A stretch of DNA of 64,000 nt from Streptomyces curacoi (GTDB taxonomy: Bacteria; Actinomycetota; Actinomycetes; Streptomycetales; Streptomycetaceae), in the NCBI RefSeq assembly GCF_001513975.1, contig NZ_KQ947985.1:750266-814265 (forward strand), written 5' to 3'. Every line of letters begins with the position of its first letter. Positions within the stretch are counted from its first letter, which is position 1. The position numbers and the translations under genes were made by a program. The notes beneath the pieces are model-generated. The model made no database searches, was not told the origin of the DNA, and saw nothing but the letters and a program-made list of their open reading frames with translations. Positions 8,826-17,364 of this stretch are shown piece after piece.

Positions 8826-9077
8826 TCACCTCAGGGGCTTCGCGCTCAAGGAGTTCAGCAGAGCCGCGCCCCGTTCGGCGTCGTCCACACTTACGGCGAA
8901 GTCCTTGCCCTTGGCACGGACCACGAGGATCAGCGCCGGAAGCGGATCGACCAGACCTCCTACGGCGGCCACGGCGGCGGCGAGAGCCACGAACCCCGTG
9001 ACGCCGGAGGCCATATGAAGCCACGGGTTGGATGTACGGGAGAGCCACACCAGCCGCTGGCCGTCAGGGATGTCCAT
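8826..9077 (-). CDS. small membrane protein, hypothetical
   Basis: An 83-residue frame from ATG at 9077; a TTG at 9116 would add 13 residues. It has a hydrophobic region (about residues 21-52) between a tryptophan-containing N-terminus and a C-terminal stretch (VRAKGKDFAVSVDDAERGAA) that looks like a folded soluble tail. The ribosome binding site is weak for both starts. No family recognised. Confidence 0.5.
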   Translation of the reverse strand: MDIPDGQRLVWLSRTSNPWLHMASGVTGFVALAAAVAAVGGLVDPLPALILVVRAKGKDFAVSVDDAERGAALLNSLSAKPLR

Positions 9078-9119
9078 GCTCGCCGCCGGCCTGGCCCCCC
9101 ACCTGTTCTGACTCAACCC

Positions 9120-9305
9120 GGCGCAGTGACCGGACGGGAGTCCGCCGGATCCAGGTCATTCCTCTGGCACTCCGAGATCGCCGTGACGATGGAGGTCCAC
9201 ACCCACGTGCATTCGGCGGATCCTCGGAAGGCACTCCGAAAGCACTCCGAAAGCTGGGCAACGCCTTGGGCGGCAGCATTCCTGCCACTCCACTGCGTAC
9301 AGACG
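9120..9305 (+). pseudogene. C-terminal remnant of a tyrosine recombinase (integrase)
   Basis: The plus strand reads HSEIAVTMEVHTHVHSADPRKALRK and then, in another frame, LGNALGG. This matches the C-terminal end of Streptomyces ICE/prophage integrases (usual form HSxIxVTMExYTHV...RxALxxLG), including the region of the catalytic Tyr, which is His here (HTHV in place of YTHV). An exact 11-bp tandem duplication (9232-9242 and 9243-9253) causes the frameshift. No N-terminal or catalytic Arg/His boxes remain upstream. It ends about 40 bases before a degenerate tRNA-Pro fragment, the expected place for an integrase beside its attachment site. Confidence 0.75.
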
Positions 9306-9345
9306 CTCAGAGGCCCATTCACGATCACGCGAATGGGCCTCTGAG
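9306..9345. terminator. perfect 15-bp inverted repeat next to the tRNA fragment
   Basis: Arms 9306-9320 and 9331-9345 are perfectly complementary with a 10-base loop. Its position relative to the tRNA fragment mirrors that of the hairpin at 16166-16198 relative to the intact tRNA. Confidence 0.7.
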
Positions 9346-9392
9346 CTGTGTCGGGGGGCGGGACATGAACCCACGACCTTTCATCCCGAACG
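9346..9392 (-). repeat. degenerate copy of the tRNA-Pro 3' half (att-like)
   Basis: On the minus strand these 47 bases match the anticodon arm, T arm and acceptor 3' strand of the tRNA-Pro gene at 16216-16289, including GTGGGTTCA and CGTTCGGGA, with several substitutions and one deleted base. Similarity stops inside the anticodon arm. This is the layout left when an integrative element inserts at a tRNA 3' end. The copy is imperfect, so it is probably old. Confidence 0.7.
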
Positions 9393-9460
9393 GAGGTCGC
9401 AGAGGTCCGGTGCCTGCCGGTATTTCGTTTATCCAGCAGCAAGTTTGCGTGTACCGGGCC

Positions 9461-10495
9461 TTATCTGGTGTTGGGTGGCTTCGGCCACTCCTCGCCCTTT
9501 GCAGCGGCCTGCAGGACATCCCCCAGCCGCAACCATGCGGTCGGACCGGAGTAGGACGCCGGGCTGGTGGCAAAGCGGGACCACGCATCGTCGTCGTTGC
9601 TGAGCGCGATGAGGACGGTTGAGGCGACGGTGGTGTGGGCGGTTCCGTGGCGGGCTCCTCCGACCGTGAGGGCGCTCCACGCCGGCAGGGCCCGTACAAG
9701 CTCCGGCGTGCAGTTCGGGAGTGCCAGAACCTCTCGTGTCCAGGTCTCCCTCAGGTTGGGGCCGCCGCCTAGTCGCCGACGGAGGTCCATCGTGATCTGG
9801 AGCAGGGCCGCTTCCGGCGCGGAATGACGTGCCAGGACATCGGAGAAGGAGAGCCCCGACCGGTACGAGCGCCAGGCGAAAGAGAGCAGCGTCTTCTCGA
9901 CGAGATCGTCGTCGGCATGGCGATTCAAGTAGTCGCGTAGGGCCTCGTCGGGAGCGTTGGCCAGATCCCGTACGGTGACCTGCTTGGGGTCTCCGAGTGC
10001 TGACTCGCGGGACGCCGTGGAGGGATCCGCCAAGATCCGCTCGACGGCGGCGCGCAGCTCGGCCAGCCGCTTGTCGTTCTGCTGTGTGCGGAAGTCTGCG
10101 TAGTCCCATCGGCTACGAGTGCGCGGCCGGACGTGCCGGACGACGGCCCTCGCCTTCTCCTTCACCTCGTCCGTCAGGTGCGGGAGGTGTAGAAGCATGG
10201 CGTGGACCCACTGCAGTTGTCGGGGGCCCGGATCGCCGCCGGGCTCCGGGTCGAGCTCCCACAGGCGCAGAGCCTTGATCGCCGTGTCCGCGAAGCGTTG
10301 ACCGAGCCTGACGAGAAGTTCTTCCGACGCGAGCCACGTATGTGGTTCCCCGTAGCGGGTCTTCGCCTGTGAGGCATCCTCACTCCTGCCGGGCTCCGCA
10401 TGCTGGACTTCGGGCATCGCCTGCGCCACCGACGCCTGAACTCCTGCAGGATGCCCGAGACCCGGGCATCCTGGGTCGCGGCCTCGCCGGGACAT
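9461..10495 (-). CDS. hypothetical protein, about 344 residues
   Basis: An open frame with good codon bias from ATG at 10495; ATG at 10417 is a plausible shorter start. The product is soluble and rich in Trp/Arg/Asp, with helical segments such as RLAELRAAVERILADPS and DEALRDYLNRHADDDLVEKTLL. It shows no signal peptide, membrane span or catalytic motif that I recognise. It lies inside the tRNA-Pro-bounded segment, with a broken gene directly upstream on the same strand, and diverges from the large ATPase. Confidence 0.6.
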   Translation of the reverse strand: MSRRGRDPGCPGLGHPAGVQASVAQAMPEVQHAEPGRSEDASQAKTRYGEPHTWLASEELLVRLGQRFADTAIKALRLWELDPEPGGDPGPRQLQWVHAMLLHLPHLTDEVKEKARAVVRHVRPRTRSRWDYADFRTQQNDKRLAELRAAVERILADPSTASRESALGDPKQVTVRDLANAPDEALRDYLNRHADDDLVEKTLLSFAWRSYRSGLSFSDVLARHSAPEAALLQITMDLRRRLGGGPNLRETWTREVLALPNCTPELVRALPAWSALTVGGARHGTAHTTVASTVLIALSNDDDAWSRFATSPASYSGPTAWLRLGDVLQAAAKGEEWPKPPNTR

Positions 10496-10522
10496 TAGCT
10501 CTATGGGGAGGAGCGGAACTGA

Positions 10523-10994
10523 TCACGGCGCTGCTTGCGCCTCGCGCAATGCGGCACGTTGTTCGGGGTGCACGTAGACGAGGACGACCGCCTCCTCGAT
10601 GAGTGAGGCGACATCCCTCACTTCATCGTGGGACCACGAACCGAACCTTCGACTTCTTGCTCCGAAGCGCGGCGGCGAAGGCTTCGCTGTCATCGCCTTG
10701 GGGCAGATCCGGGCCCCACTGCTGGTGGAGCACGGAAGTCTTGCGGTACCGCTGGCACGACAGAACGTGTTCCACCACACGCCACATATACGGCTCGGCG
10801 GCAGGCGCCACGGAAGCGGCGCTGCCAGCAGTGACGTCGGCGCCACTCCTCCCGGTACCGACTGGCATGTCGATCAGCTCGGGCCAGACCTCGGGCCGGC
10901 TCAGGTGGTCGAACGCCACGTTCAGCTTGAAGTTCGGGCACTCACCTGCGGATACGCCTCCCCTGCTGCGTGCGCCGCCCAGTTTCGATGTCAC
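10523..10994 (-). pseudogene. frameshifted hypothetical gene
   Basis: The minus strand encodes a plausible protein (SAGECPNFKLNVAFDHL, then YMWRVVEHVLSCQRYRKT) that stops at 10623. Coding-like sequence continues in the next frame (SWSHDEVRDVASLIEEAVVL, then VYVHPEQRAALREAQAAP) to a stop at 10523. A single indel near 10640-10650 would join them. Alternatively the second part is a separate 34-residue ORF from GTG at 10621. Family unknown. Confidence 0.45.
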
Positions 10995-11158
10995 CAACTC
11001 GACGTCGTCGCCTCGCTGACGTGGTGCTCGTGGGCGACCGCACATCCCGGCGCGTGAGACGCGCACTGCCAACATGGCTGAGGCCGAGTCGGCGACGCGT
11101 TTCACATGATCTACCGTGGGCGGCAAGTAACGCTGTGGGTACGGAAGTTCCGTGACGG

Positions 11159-13882
11159 ATGACGGAGACGGGGGCTGTGGTGCGGACCGAGTTTGTCGAC
11201 CGCGTGGAGCACATGGACGAGCTGCGCTCGCTGATGGCGGACGTGGCCGAAGGCCGCGACGGCCGGGCGCTTGTGATCGACGGTCCCTCGGGCATGGGGA
11301 AGTCGGCGCTGCTGCGGGCGTTCGAGGCGGAGGTCGCAGCCTCTCCAGGGAGTCTTCGATCGATGGACAGCTGTCGCGTCGTGTCCGTGCGGTGCCGCCC
11401 GTCGATCGGATCGCAGCTTCACTACGGCGCCATCATCGACGTGCTCCTGCAGCTGGCCGAAGAGCAGGAGATCAGGCAACCTGGCGTCTTCCGCAGGTTC
11501 CTGGGCTACACCCGGCAGGGCGTCGTCCGCTCCGCGCCGGAGGTGCTGTCCGCCATGGTGCCCGGACTGGGCGCCCTGTTCACCCTGGGCAAGGAGGTCG
11601 CGGAGGCTTCGCTCGCCTCGGGATCGATGCCGTTCGACAGCTTGCTGCCCTTCCAGCAGGGAGCAGCCGCGCAGATCGCGGACGCCGTGCTGGATCTCGT
11701 TCGGCAGGGTCCGCCCACGGTCGTCCTCATCGACGACATCCAGTACGGCGATCCGAGCAGCCTGCTGATCCTCGACCGATTGCTGCGCAGGTTGCCCGAC
11801 GAACCGCTCGGCTTGGTGCTCAGCCACACGACTGACGGGGCGTACGCCGACGGCCCGGGAGCCATGGTCGAGGAGCTGCTGCACGACTGGGCGAAGGACG
11901 GCCTGCTGCGCCGGCGGGCGCTGGACGGCCTGCCACGGGAGGCGGTCGCCGAGCTGGTGCGCTCTCGGCACCCGGAGGCTCCCTCAGCCCTGTCGGAGCA
12001 GCTGAGCCGGCTGACCGCAGGCCATGCCGTGTTCGTCACGCTCTGCCTGGAGGACTGGCGTCCGGACATGGGCCCAGGCGTCGATCTGCCCGACAGCCTG
12101 AAGCGGATCGTGGAGGACCGTCTGCGGCTGCTCACCGAGCACGAACGTGAACTGCTCATGATCGGAGCGACCCAGGGCGAGACGTTCCTGTCCCGTACGG
12201 TCGCCGAGGTCAAGGGAGAGCCGCACGACGACGTGATGGAGCGGCTGCGGCTCATCGCCGACCGGCACCGGCTGATCCTGCCGGCACAGCTTCCCGGGTG
12301 GGCCCGGGGGGAGGCATCCGACTGCTACCGGTTCGAGCACGCTGCCCTGTGGGGTGTGGCGTACGACCGGCAGACCCCCCAGCAGATGCGGTCCCGGCAT
12401 GCCCGTATCGCGGCGGCGCTCACGTCCGGTCCGCTGGACGGGATGCCGCTGGAGCGCCGGCTGGAAATCGCCCGCCATCTCCGCAACGGCGGATCCGAGT
12501 GCCTCCTCACATCGGCCGAGGCACATTATGGGCTGGCCCGGGACGCCGCGATGGAGGGGCTGTCCTTCGCCGAGGCTGAGCGGCACTGCGAAGAAGTGAT
12601 CAAGGCGGTCCGCGACCTGCCGGAGCACGAGGAGAGCCGCGACCGGTGGCTCATCCAGGCCGTTGAACTGCTGCTGTCCCTGACCGAGGTGCGTTGGCGA
12701 GGCCAGCACCGGCCGGCCGGCGGCCCGGACATCGACGCCCTGGCCGCCGAGGCCGAAGCCGCGGCCAGACGCTGTGGCACCCCGGAACTGGCGATCCGTA
12801 CGACGCTGCTGCGCGGCAAGACCCTGCTGGCGACCCAGGGCCTGGTGCCTTCCCTGGACAAGCTCCGCTCGGCTGTGGAACTGGCTGAGGAACACGACGA
12901 TCCGGTCCCGCTCTTCGTGGCCCGGGTGGAGTACGGACGGCAGGTCTCCAAGCGACGGCTGGCCGACGGCCTGGCCCAGCTGCGGGAGGCCGAGCGCCTG
13001 TACGCCTCCGATCCACGCCTCGGTGGCACCGGTGATCCGGTTCTCCAGCACGCGCGCAACCTCGGCGAGATGCAGCTCGGCATCACCCTCTACGACAGCG
13101 GGCACCTCAGCGAGGCGCTGACCCGGCTGAGCCGCTGCGTCCAGCGGCTGCGCGACGAACCGCTCAAGGCCGAGCTACCGATCGCGCTCAACTACCTGGC
13201 ACAGGTGCACACGGGCCTCGGCGCCTACGAGGACGCCGAGCAGGTCCTGCGGGAGGCTCTGGACTTCGAGGCCGGCCGCGGAGGCGACAGCGGCTGGCAC
13301 GCCTACAACAAGGCGCTGCTCGCCCACCTCCTCGTCCAGCGGCCGGAAGGGCGGGACCAGGCCCTGGAACTGATCGCCGACGCATGGGCGGAGACAGAGC
13401 GGACCTGGCTGGCCAACCTCGTTCCCATCGTCCGCAACCTGTACGCCGAGATCCTGCTGCTCGCCGCCGGCGGCCCCGGTGAACTCCTGGACCAGGCCGA
13501 CCGGCTCGCGGTCGCCACCTGCGTCGAGACCCAGCGCAGCGGCATGATCCGCAGTGAGATCGCGGCCCACTCGCTGCGTAGCCGCATCCTGCTCCGGCAA
13601 GGCGACACGGTCGCAGCCCAGGATCAGGCCCGCCAGGCTGTTCGCATCCTGGACGAGGTCGGGGACATGCCAGCACTCCGTACGGAGGAGGTGCTGTACC
13701 ACTCCGCCGTGGTGCTGGCCGCAGGGGGCGTACGGGAGGAAGCGCACGCGCTCCTTGAACGGGCTCGACGCGAGGTCGCTCGCAAGGCGGACCTGGTCAC
13801 CGACGATCCGCTGCGCGACCGCTTCCTCACGCGAGTCCCGCTCAACAAGTCGATCCGTGAGGGCGAAGGGATCGGTCAATGA
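11159..13882 (+). CDS. large STAND/AAA-type ATPase with TPR-like C-terminal half
   Basis: A 907-residue protein. Walker A GPSGMGKS is at residues 42-49, just after the FVDRVEHMDELRSLM entry typical of LuxR-LAL/AfsR-type AAA_16 ATPases; the Walker B strand VVLIDDIQYGD lies near residue 190. From about residue 480 to the end it is helical with repeated A/L/E patterns like TPR or MalT-type solenoids. The DNA-binding LuxR helix-turn-helix that usually ends LAL regulators is absent; the protein stops shortly after the solenoid. That suggests a STAND sensor/scaffold rather than a classical transcription factor (inference). The next gene, a PTPS/QueD homologue, begins 55 bases downstream, probably in the same transcript. 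Confidence 0.85.
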   Translation: MTETGAVVRTEFVDRVEHMDELRSLMADVAEGRDGRALVIDGPSGMGKSALLRAFEAEVAASPGSLRSMDSCRVVSVRCRPSIGSQLHYGAIIDVLLQLAEEQEIRQPGVFRRFLGYTRQGVVRSAPEVLSAMVPGLGALFTLGKEVAEASLASGSMPFDSLLPFQQGAAAQIADAVLDLVRQGPPTVVLIDDIQYGDPSSLLILDRLLRRLPDEPLGLVLSHTTDGAYADGPGAMVEELLHDWAKDGLLRRRALDGLPREAVAELVRSRHPEAPSALSEQLSRLTAGHAVFVTLCLEDWRPDMGPGVDLPDSLKRIVEDRLRLLTEHERELLMIGATQGETFLSRTVAEVKGEPHDDVMERLRLIADRHRLILPAQLPGWARGEASDCYRFEHAALWGVAYDRQTPQQMRSRHARIAAALTSGPLDGMPLERRLEIARHLRNGGSECLLTSAEAHYGLARDAAMEGLSFAEAERHCEEVIKAVRDLPEHEESRDRWLIQAVELLLSLTEVRWRGQHRPAGGPDIDALAAEAEAAARRCGTPELAIRTTLLRGKTLLATQGLVPSLDKLRSAVELAEEHDDPVPLFVARVEYGRQVSKRRLADGLAQLREAERLYASDPRLGGTGDPVLQHARNLGEMQLGITLYDSGHLSEALTRLSRCVQRLRDEPLKAELPIALNYLAQVHTGLGAYEDAEQVLREALDFEAGRGGDSGWHAYNKALLAHLLVQRPEGRDQALELIADAWAETERTWLANLVPIVRNLYAEILLLAAGGPGELLDQADRLAVATCVETQRSGMIRSEIAAHSLRSRILLRQGDTVAAQDQARQAVRILDEVGDMPALRTEEVLYHSAVVLAAGGVREEAHALLERARREVARKADLVTDDPLRDRFLTRVPLNKSIREGEGIGQ

Positions 13883-13937
13883 CCAGGGCTGATGGCCGGC
13901 GGGGTGCCTTGACAGCGGCTGGCAGACTGGAGCCGTC

Positions 13938-14311
13938 ATGCTGAGGATCACCAAGGAGTTCCACTTCTCGGCCAGCCACGTACTCGACCGGCTGCCGAGC
14001 TGGCACCCCTGCGCCCGCATGCACGGCCACAACTACGTCGTTGTGCTGGAGCTCTCCGCCCGCCGCGAGGACCTCACCGACGCGGGGTTCGTCCGTGACT
14101 ACCGAGAGCTCGATGCCTTCAAGAAATGGATGGATGAGACCCTCGACCACCGTCACTTGAACGAGGCAATGGGGGGGGGGGTATCTCCCCGTCAGCGGAG
14201 AATTTGGCTGCATGGATCTTCGACCTCTGGATCGATCGGTATCCTGAGTTGACCGCAGTCAAGGTCTCGGAGACGCCCAAGACGTGGGCTGAATACCGGC
14301 CGTCGCGGTGA
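13938..14311 (+). pseudogene. 6-pyruvoyl-tetrahydropterin synthase/QueD family gene, frameshifted at a poly-G run
   Basis: The 5' part encodes the PTPS/QueD zinc site: His in FHFSASHVL, then CARMHGHNY with the HGH pair and the upstream Cys, followed by LDHRHLNE. An 11-G run at 14171-14181 then shifts the frame. In the other frame the normal C-terminus continues as SAENLAAWIFDLW and ETPKTWAEYRPS to TGA at 14311, including the conserved Glu. A 9- or 12-G run would restore a full-length protein of roughly 124 residues. The family converts dihydroneopterin triphosphate in pterin or 7-deazaguanine pathways; no other gene of those pathways is nearby. The shift may be real, phase-variable or a sequencing error. 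Confidence 0.85.
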
Positions 14312-14788
14312 ACGGTGACGGCCACGCCCTGCGGCTTGGGGCATTCGCGTAGTGCTCCCGAATAGGGCTGCCTCTTGTCGGCCGTGAGTGGCGCCGGCAA
14401 CGGGTCAAGACGGCCGCTATGCCCGGCTGGATTCCTGCGTCATGCCAGTGCAGCGCAACCGGCGTCCGTGGGTTCGACGAGGTGGGGTGACTTCCGTCGG
14501 CGGGAGTGACGACGTGGACGAGGCCCTTCTTCCACAGCTCTGCAGAGACGCCGTACCAGGCCAGCTGCCGCTCGACCCATGCCTCGTGGCCGGGGTCGGC
14601 TGCAGCAGGTCGCGTTCTTCGCTGCTCAAGACCAGGTGGCCAGGCTATGGCAGGGCTTCCGGCAGGACAGCAGCTTGGAGCGGTGCAGTGTAAGGACGTA
14701 GCTGCACCACTTGGCTCGCTGCCTCACGTGAAGGCGAGTTCACGGAAGGCGTTGCGGCCGTCGGCCAGAGACCGCGGTCGCGGGTGTA
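14312..14788. other. degenerate segment without intact gene
   Basis: Minus-strand coding-like fragments are present, for example HEAWVERQLAWYGVSAEL followed by WKKGLVHVVTPADGS near 14480-14600, in a frame without a good start. I cannot assign them. Base composition is less GC-rich than in the core genes. Confidence 0.4.
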
Positions 14789-15440
14789 CTAGAGCTTGTT
14801 GGTGAGAAGCACCGTCCATCGGTCCTCGCTGGGCGAAATCCACATCCCCGTGCCGGTGAAGCCGTAGTGGACCCACACGTTCTGTTCGGTGGCGGTACTT
14901 GGGGCGGATGCCAGAACCGCCTACGGGCTGGCTGGAGTCCGCCGGTCTGGATGGTCAGGGAGCAAGCGGTCCACTCGGTCCCGAAGCCAGCACGGGTGCG
15001 GGATGTGGAGGCGTCGAGGTTGGGGCGCAGCGGGCAGTTGGTCCAAGGTCTGGGCTGGAGAGGTGTTCGGCGAGGTAGCCGAGGATGACGGCGGTCCGGT
15101 CGCTGTACTCGACCGCTTCGCCGAGGGCCGGTGGAGCTGCTCGTGCAGTACGCCGCTGCGGATGTCCTCCGTACTGGTGCCGTAGAGGTTCTTCCACTGG
15201 GCCCGCAGCGGGACGCCGGCCGTGTGCGTCAGCAGTTGCCCGGCGGTTACGGCACCAAGCGGGTGGCCGGTGGCCTCGGGCCAGATGGTTCCGAGCGGCT
15301 GGTCGAGGCCGAGGCTGCCGTCCTCCCAGAGGGCGCCGATGGACGACCACACTTCCGTTGCCTCGCCCCTCCCGGCCAACCACCCCGACGGCCGCAGCCC
15401 GACAACCGACGCGCTGTCTCCGAAAGAGAACAAGGAGGAA
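14789..15440 (-). pseudogene. serine hydrolase (beta-lactamase/PBP4* family) remnant
   Basis: Several fragments in different minus-strand frames together match the order of serine beta-lactamase-like hydrolases. First comes DQPLGTIWPEATGHPLGAVT followed by AGQLLTHTAGVP; then EYSDRTAVILGYLAEHLSS after a frame change (the YSD part is the conserved Tyr motif); then VHYGFTGTGMWISPSED and LLTNKL ending in TAG at 14789 (the C-terminal HTGFTG-type motif). The N-terminal SxxK box is not found intact and at least two frameshifts occur, so it cannot give a working enzyme. Confidence 0.7.
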
Positions 15441-15448
15441 CTGATCTG

Positions 15449-15654
15449 ATGCGCACGCGCACTTCGTGGGCTCCGCCGCAGGGATACGTCTACGAGGCCG
15501 CATGGCTGGCAACCTCGAACTCGAAGGCTTACTGCGAATCCCAGGGAGAAAAGGGAATCTCGGAGGGGCCTGGACCGCCTATGTGTGCCAAGAGGAATAT
15601 CGCGGGGGCGCGAACATTCCTCTCCTCTTCCAGGTGCTGTACGTGAAGAAATGA
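15449..15654 (+). pseudogene. small gene with strong ribosome binding site, probably frameshifted
   Basis: ATG at 15449 follows AAGGAGGAACTGATCTG, one of the strongest Shine-Dalgarno sequences in the window. The frame gives GYVYEAAWLATSNSKAYCES and then degenerates. From about 15550 another frame gives GAWTAYVCQEEYRGGANIPL and ends LLFQVLYVKK at 15654. Together they resemble small Cys-containing Streptomyces proteins of the AxCxxxG...WxxYxC type. The join is my inference. Confidence 0.4.
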
Positions 15655-16165
15655 ACCGAGGGCGACACACACCGGGACCGATGCACGACCCTGCCGGTTC
15701 TGGCTCAACGAGCCGTGCCCAGGTGATCGCGACGTGTCGTAATCACGGTGCGCCATCGTGCACGTGTCCGCCGGGAGTCTGATGCGCGGGCTGACCGATC
15801 AGTGGACGCATCCCTCGCTGTTCGTCGAGTCATGCTCGATCGGCTGCTCCGGGCTCGCGGGTAAGACGTACGGAGAGCGGCGGAATCCCCGGTACGGCAC
15901 CGTACTGGGATTCCGCGTGTGCCCCGACCTCATAGGTCAGGGCGCGGAGTCGGTGGCCGTAGTCGGAGGCCGCCGGTTACAGGCTTACTGGTCTGCGGTC
16001 TTGCTGAGGTCGAGGCTCCGGCTCCGCGCCGCCTCGGATTCGCGGACGCGTAGGGCGCGAGCCGGCCTATGGCACGTCTCCGGACGAGGCGCCGGGCCGC
16101 CACTTGGGAGACGCCGACCAAGAGCTTCTCTCAGTTTTCTCCCAAACGATCACCGGAGACGCAGG
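15655..16165. other. non-coding tail of the integration zone
   Basis: No frame with convincing codon bias. A long imperfect hairpin lies at 15880-15916. The region ends at the tRNA terminator. Confidence 0.5.
15880..15916. terminator. hairpin with 10+6 bp stem
   Basis: GCGGAATCCC (15880-15889) pairs with GGGATTCCGC (15907-15916), and the inner GTACGG pairs with CCGTAC, with a small asymmetric bulge between the two helices and a two-base loop. Confidence 0.55.
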
Positions 16166-16198
16166 AAGGGCCTGATCCTCAGTGAGGATCAGGCCCTT
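16166..16198 (-). terminator. tRNA-Pro terminator
   Basis: Perfect 15-bp arms (16166-16180 and 16184-16198) with a 3-base loop, about 18 bases beyond the tRNA 3' end on its own strand. Confidence 0.85.
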
Positions 16199-16215
16199 GA
16201 CCTGGTGTTTCTGTG

Positions 16216-16289
16216 TCGGGGTGGCGGGATTTGAACCCACGACCTCTTCGTCCCGAACGAAGCGCGCTGCCAAGCTGCGCTACACCCCG
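16216..16289 (-). tRNA. tRNA-Pro, anticodon CGG
   Basis: 74 bases on the minus strand fold as a cloverleaf. The acceptor CGGGGTG pairs with CACCCCG plus discriminator A. The D arm is GCGC...GCGC, the anticodon loop TTCGGGA gives CGG, and the T arm contains GGTTCAAAT. CCA is not encoded. The 3' half is partly duplicated at 9346-9392, marking this gene as an integration target. Confidence 0.95.
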
Positions 16290-16322
16290 ATGTCACTGCT
16301 TGTCGCGGCGACGACGTTTACT

Positions 16323-17132
16323 TTAGCCCACTGGCGGCTGGAGACGAAATCCGGTTTTCGCGCGGTGGTGAGCGCGGTAGCGGAGTGTGTGGGGGCGGGT
16401 GTGGTCGAGGGCTACCAGGAGGATGGCCAGGGCGTACATGGCGAGGCCGAGGAGGAGGGCGTTGCCGAGGACGCTCTTGTAGCCGTGCTGGTCGACGTCG
16501 AGGAAGGGGTAGAGGTAGCGGGCCGGTGTGCCGGGGAGGAGGAGTTCGCCCCGGATGAAGGTGAAGGCCAGGTAGGTGAGGGGGTAGAGGAGCCAGCTCG
16601 CCGCCTGGCGTAGGTGCAGGTGGCCGGGGGCGGTCAGGAGCAGCCAGTCCAGCAGGGCTGCGATGGGGATCGCCGTGTGCAGGACGTGGGTGGTGATCGC
16701 GTGCCAGCCGGTCGGGGCGGCGGGCTCGCTGGTGAGGACGCCGGGGAGGGTGAAGGGGCTCGCGGCGTTCGCCAGGAGTAGGTGGTAGACGAGGCCCGTG
16801 GTCATGGCGTAGAGCAGCGCGGCACCCGTCAGGGCCGAGGGGAGGGGGCGGCGGGCCGTCCAGGCGCGGCGGGCGGAGGCGGTGAGGACCAGGGCCAGCA
16901 GGATGTTGCTCTGGATCGCGAAGTGGCTCAGGGTGCGCAGGGGGCTGCCGAGGGCCAGTTCGACCGTGACGGCGGCGGCCGCGGCCAGTGCGACCAGCAG
17001 GCGGTATACGGCGACCAAGGGGCGGTGCGCGGGGGCCCTCACCGCCGAGGCGGGGACATGGGAGGGCAGCAGTGTGGGCATGCCCGGTATCGCGGGGAGG
17101 TTCGGCATGTCCCTGGGTATCGGGGCGGTCAT
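16323..17132 (-). CDS. Pr6Pr family integral membrane protein
   Basis: A 269-residue protein with about six to seven hydrophobic helices after a proline-rich cytoplasmic start (residues 1-40). The pattern [27 protein letters not shown], a conserved His in [18 protein letters not shown] and [12 protein letters not shown] is typical of Pr6Pr (FAR-17a/AIG1-like) proteins, whose biochemical role is largely unknown. It is followed downstream by the tRNA-Pro gene on the same strand. Confidence 0.85.
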   Translation of the reverse strand: MTAPIPRDMPNLPAIPGMPTLLPSHVPASAVRAPAHRPLVAVYRLLVALAAAAAVTVELALGSPLRTLSHFAIQSNILLALVLTASARRAWTARRPLPSALTGAALLYAMTTGLVYHLLLANAASPFTLPGVLTSEPAAPTGWHAITTHVLHTAIPIAALLDWLLLTAPGHLHLRQAASWLLYPLTYLAFTFIRGELLLPGTPARYLYPFLDVDQHGYKSVLGNALLLGLAMYALAILLVALDHTRPHTLRYRAHHRAKTGFRLQPPVG

Positions 17133-17199
17133 GCCCTCACGCTAGGCAGGGTGGGCAAAAGGGGCGATATGGGTGGTCCGGGCGGGTGATGTCGGGTGG

Positions 17200-17285
17200 C
17201 CGTCGCCGCGTCGCCGTTGCCGTCGTCGCGTCGCCGTTCGCCGTCGCCGTCGCCGTTCGCCGTCGCCGTCGTCACGTCGTCGTGG
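17200..17285. repeat. GCCGTC-type microsatellite
   Basis: A run of GCCGTC/GCCGTT/GTCGCG triplet and hexamer repeats in the gap between the Pr6Pr and metallophosphoesterase genes. Confidence 0.75.
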
Positions 17286-17364
17286 CCGGCCGCCCGTCTC
17301 CTTCCCGCCCGGCCCCCGTCTCCTCCCCACCCGGGCCCCACCCGGGCTCCGCCCCTCCTCGCCT

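Noticed and set aside
9461..10495. Relaxase or replication gene of an integrative element
   Set aside because: No HUH, FtsK/TraB or replication motif could be seen in this product.
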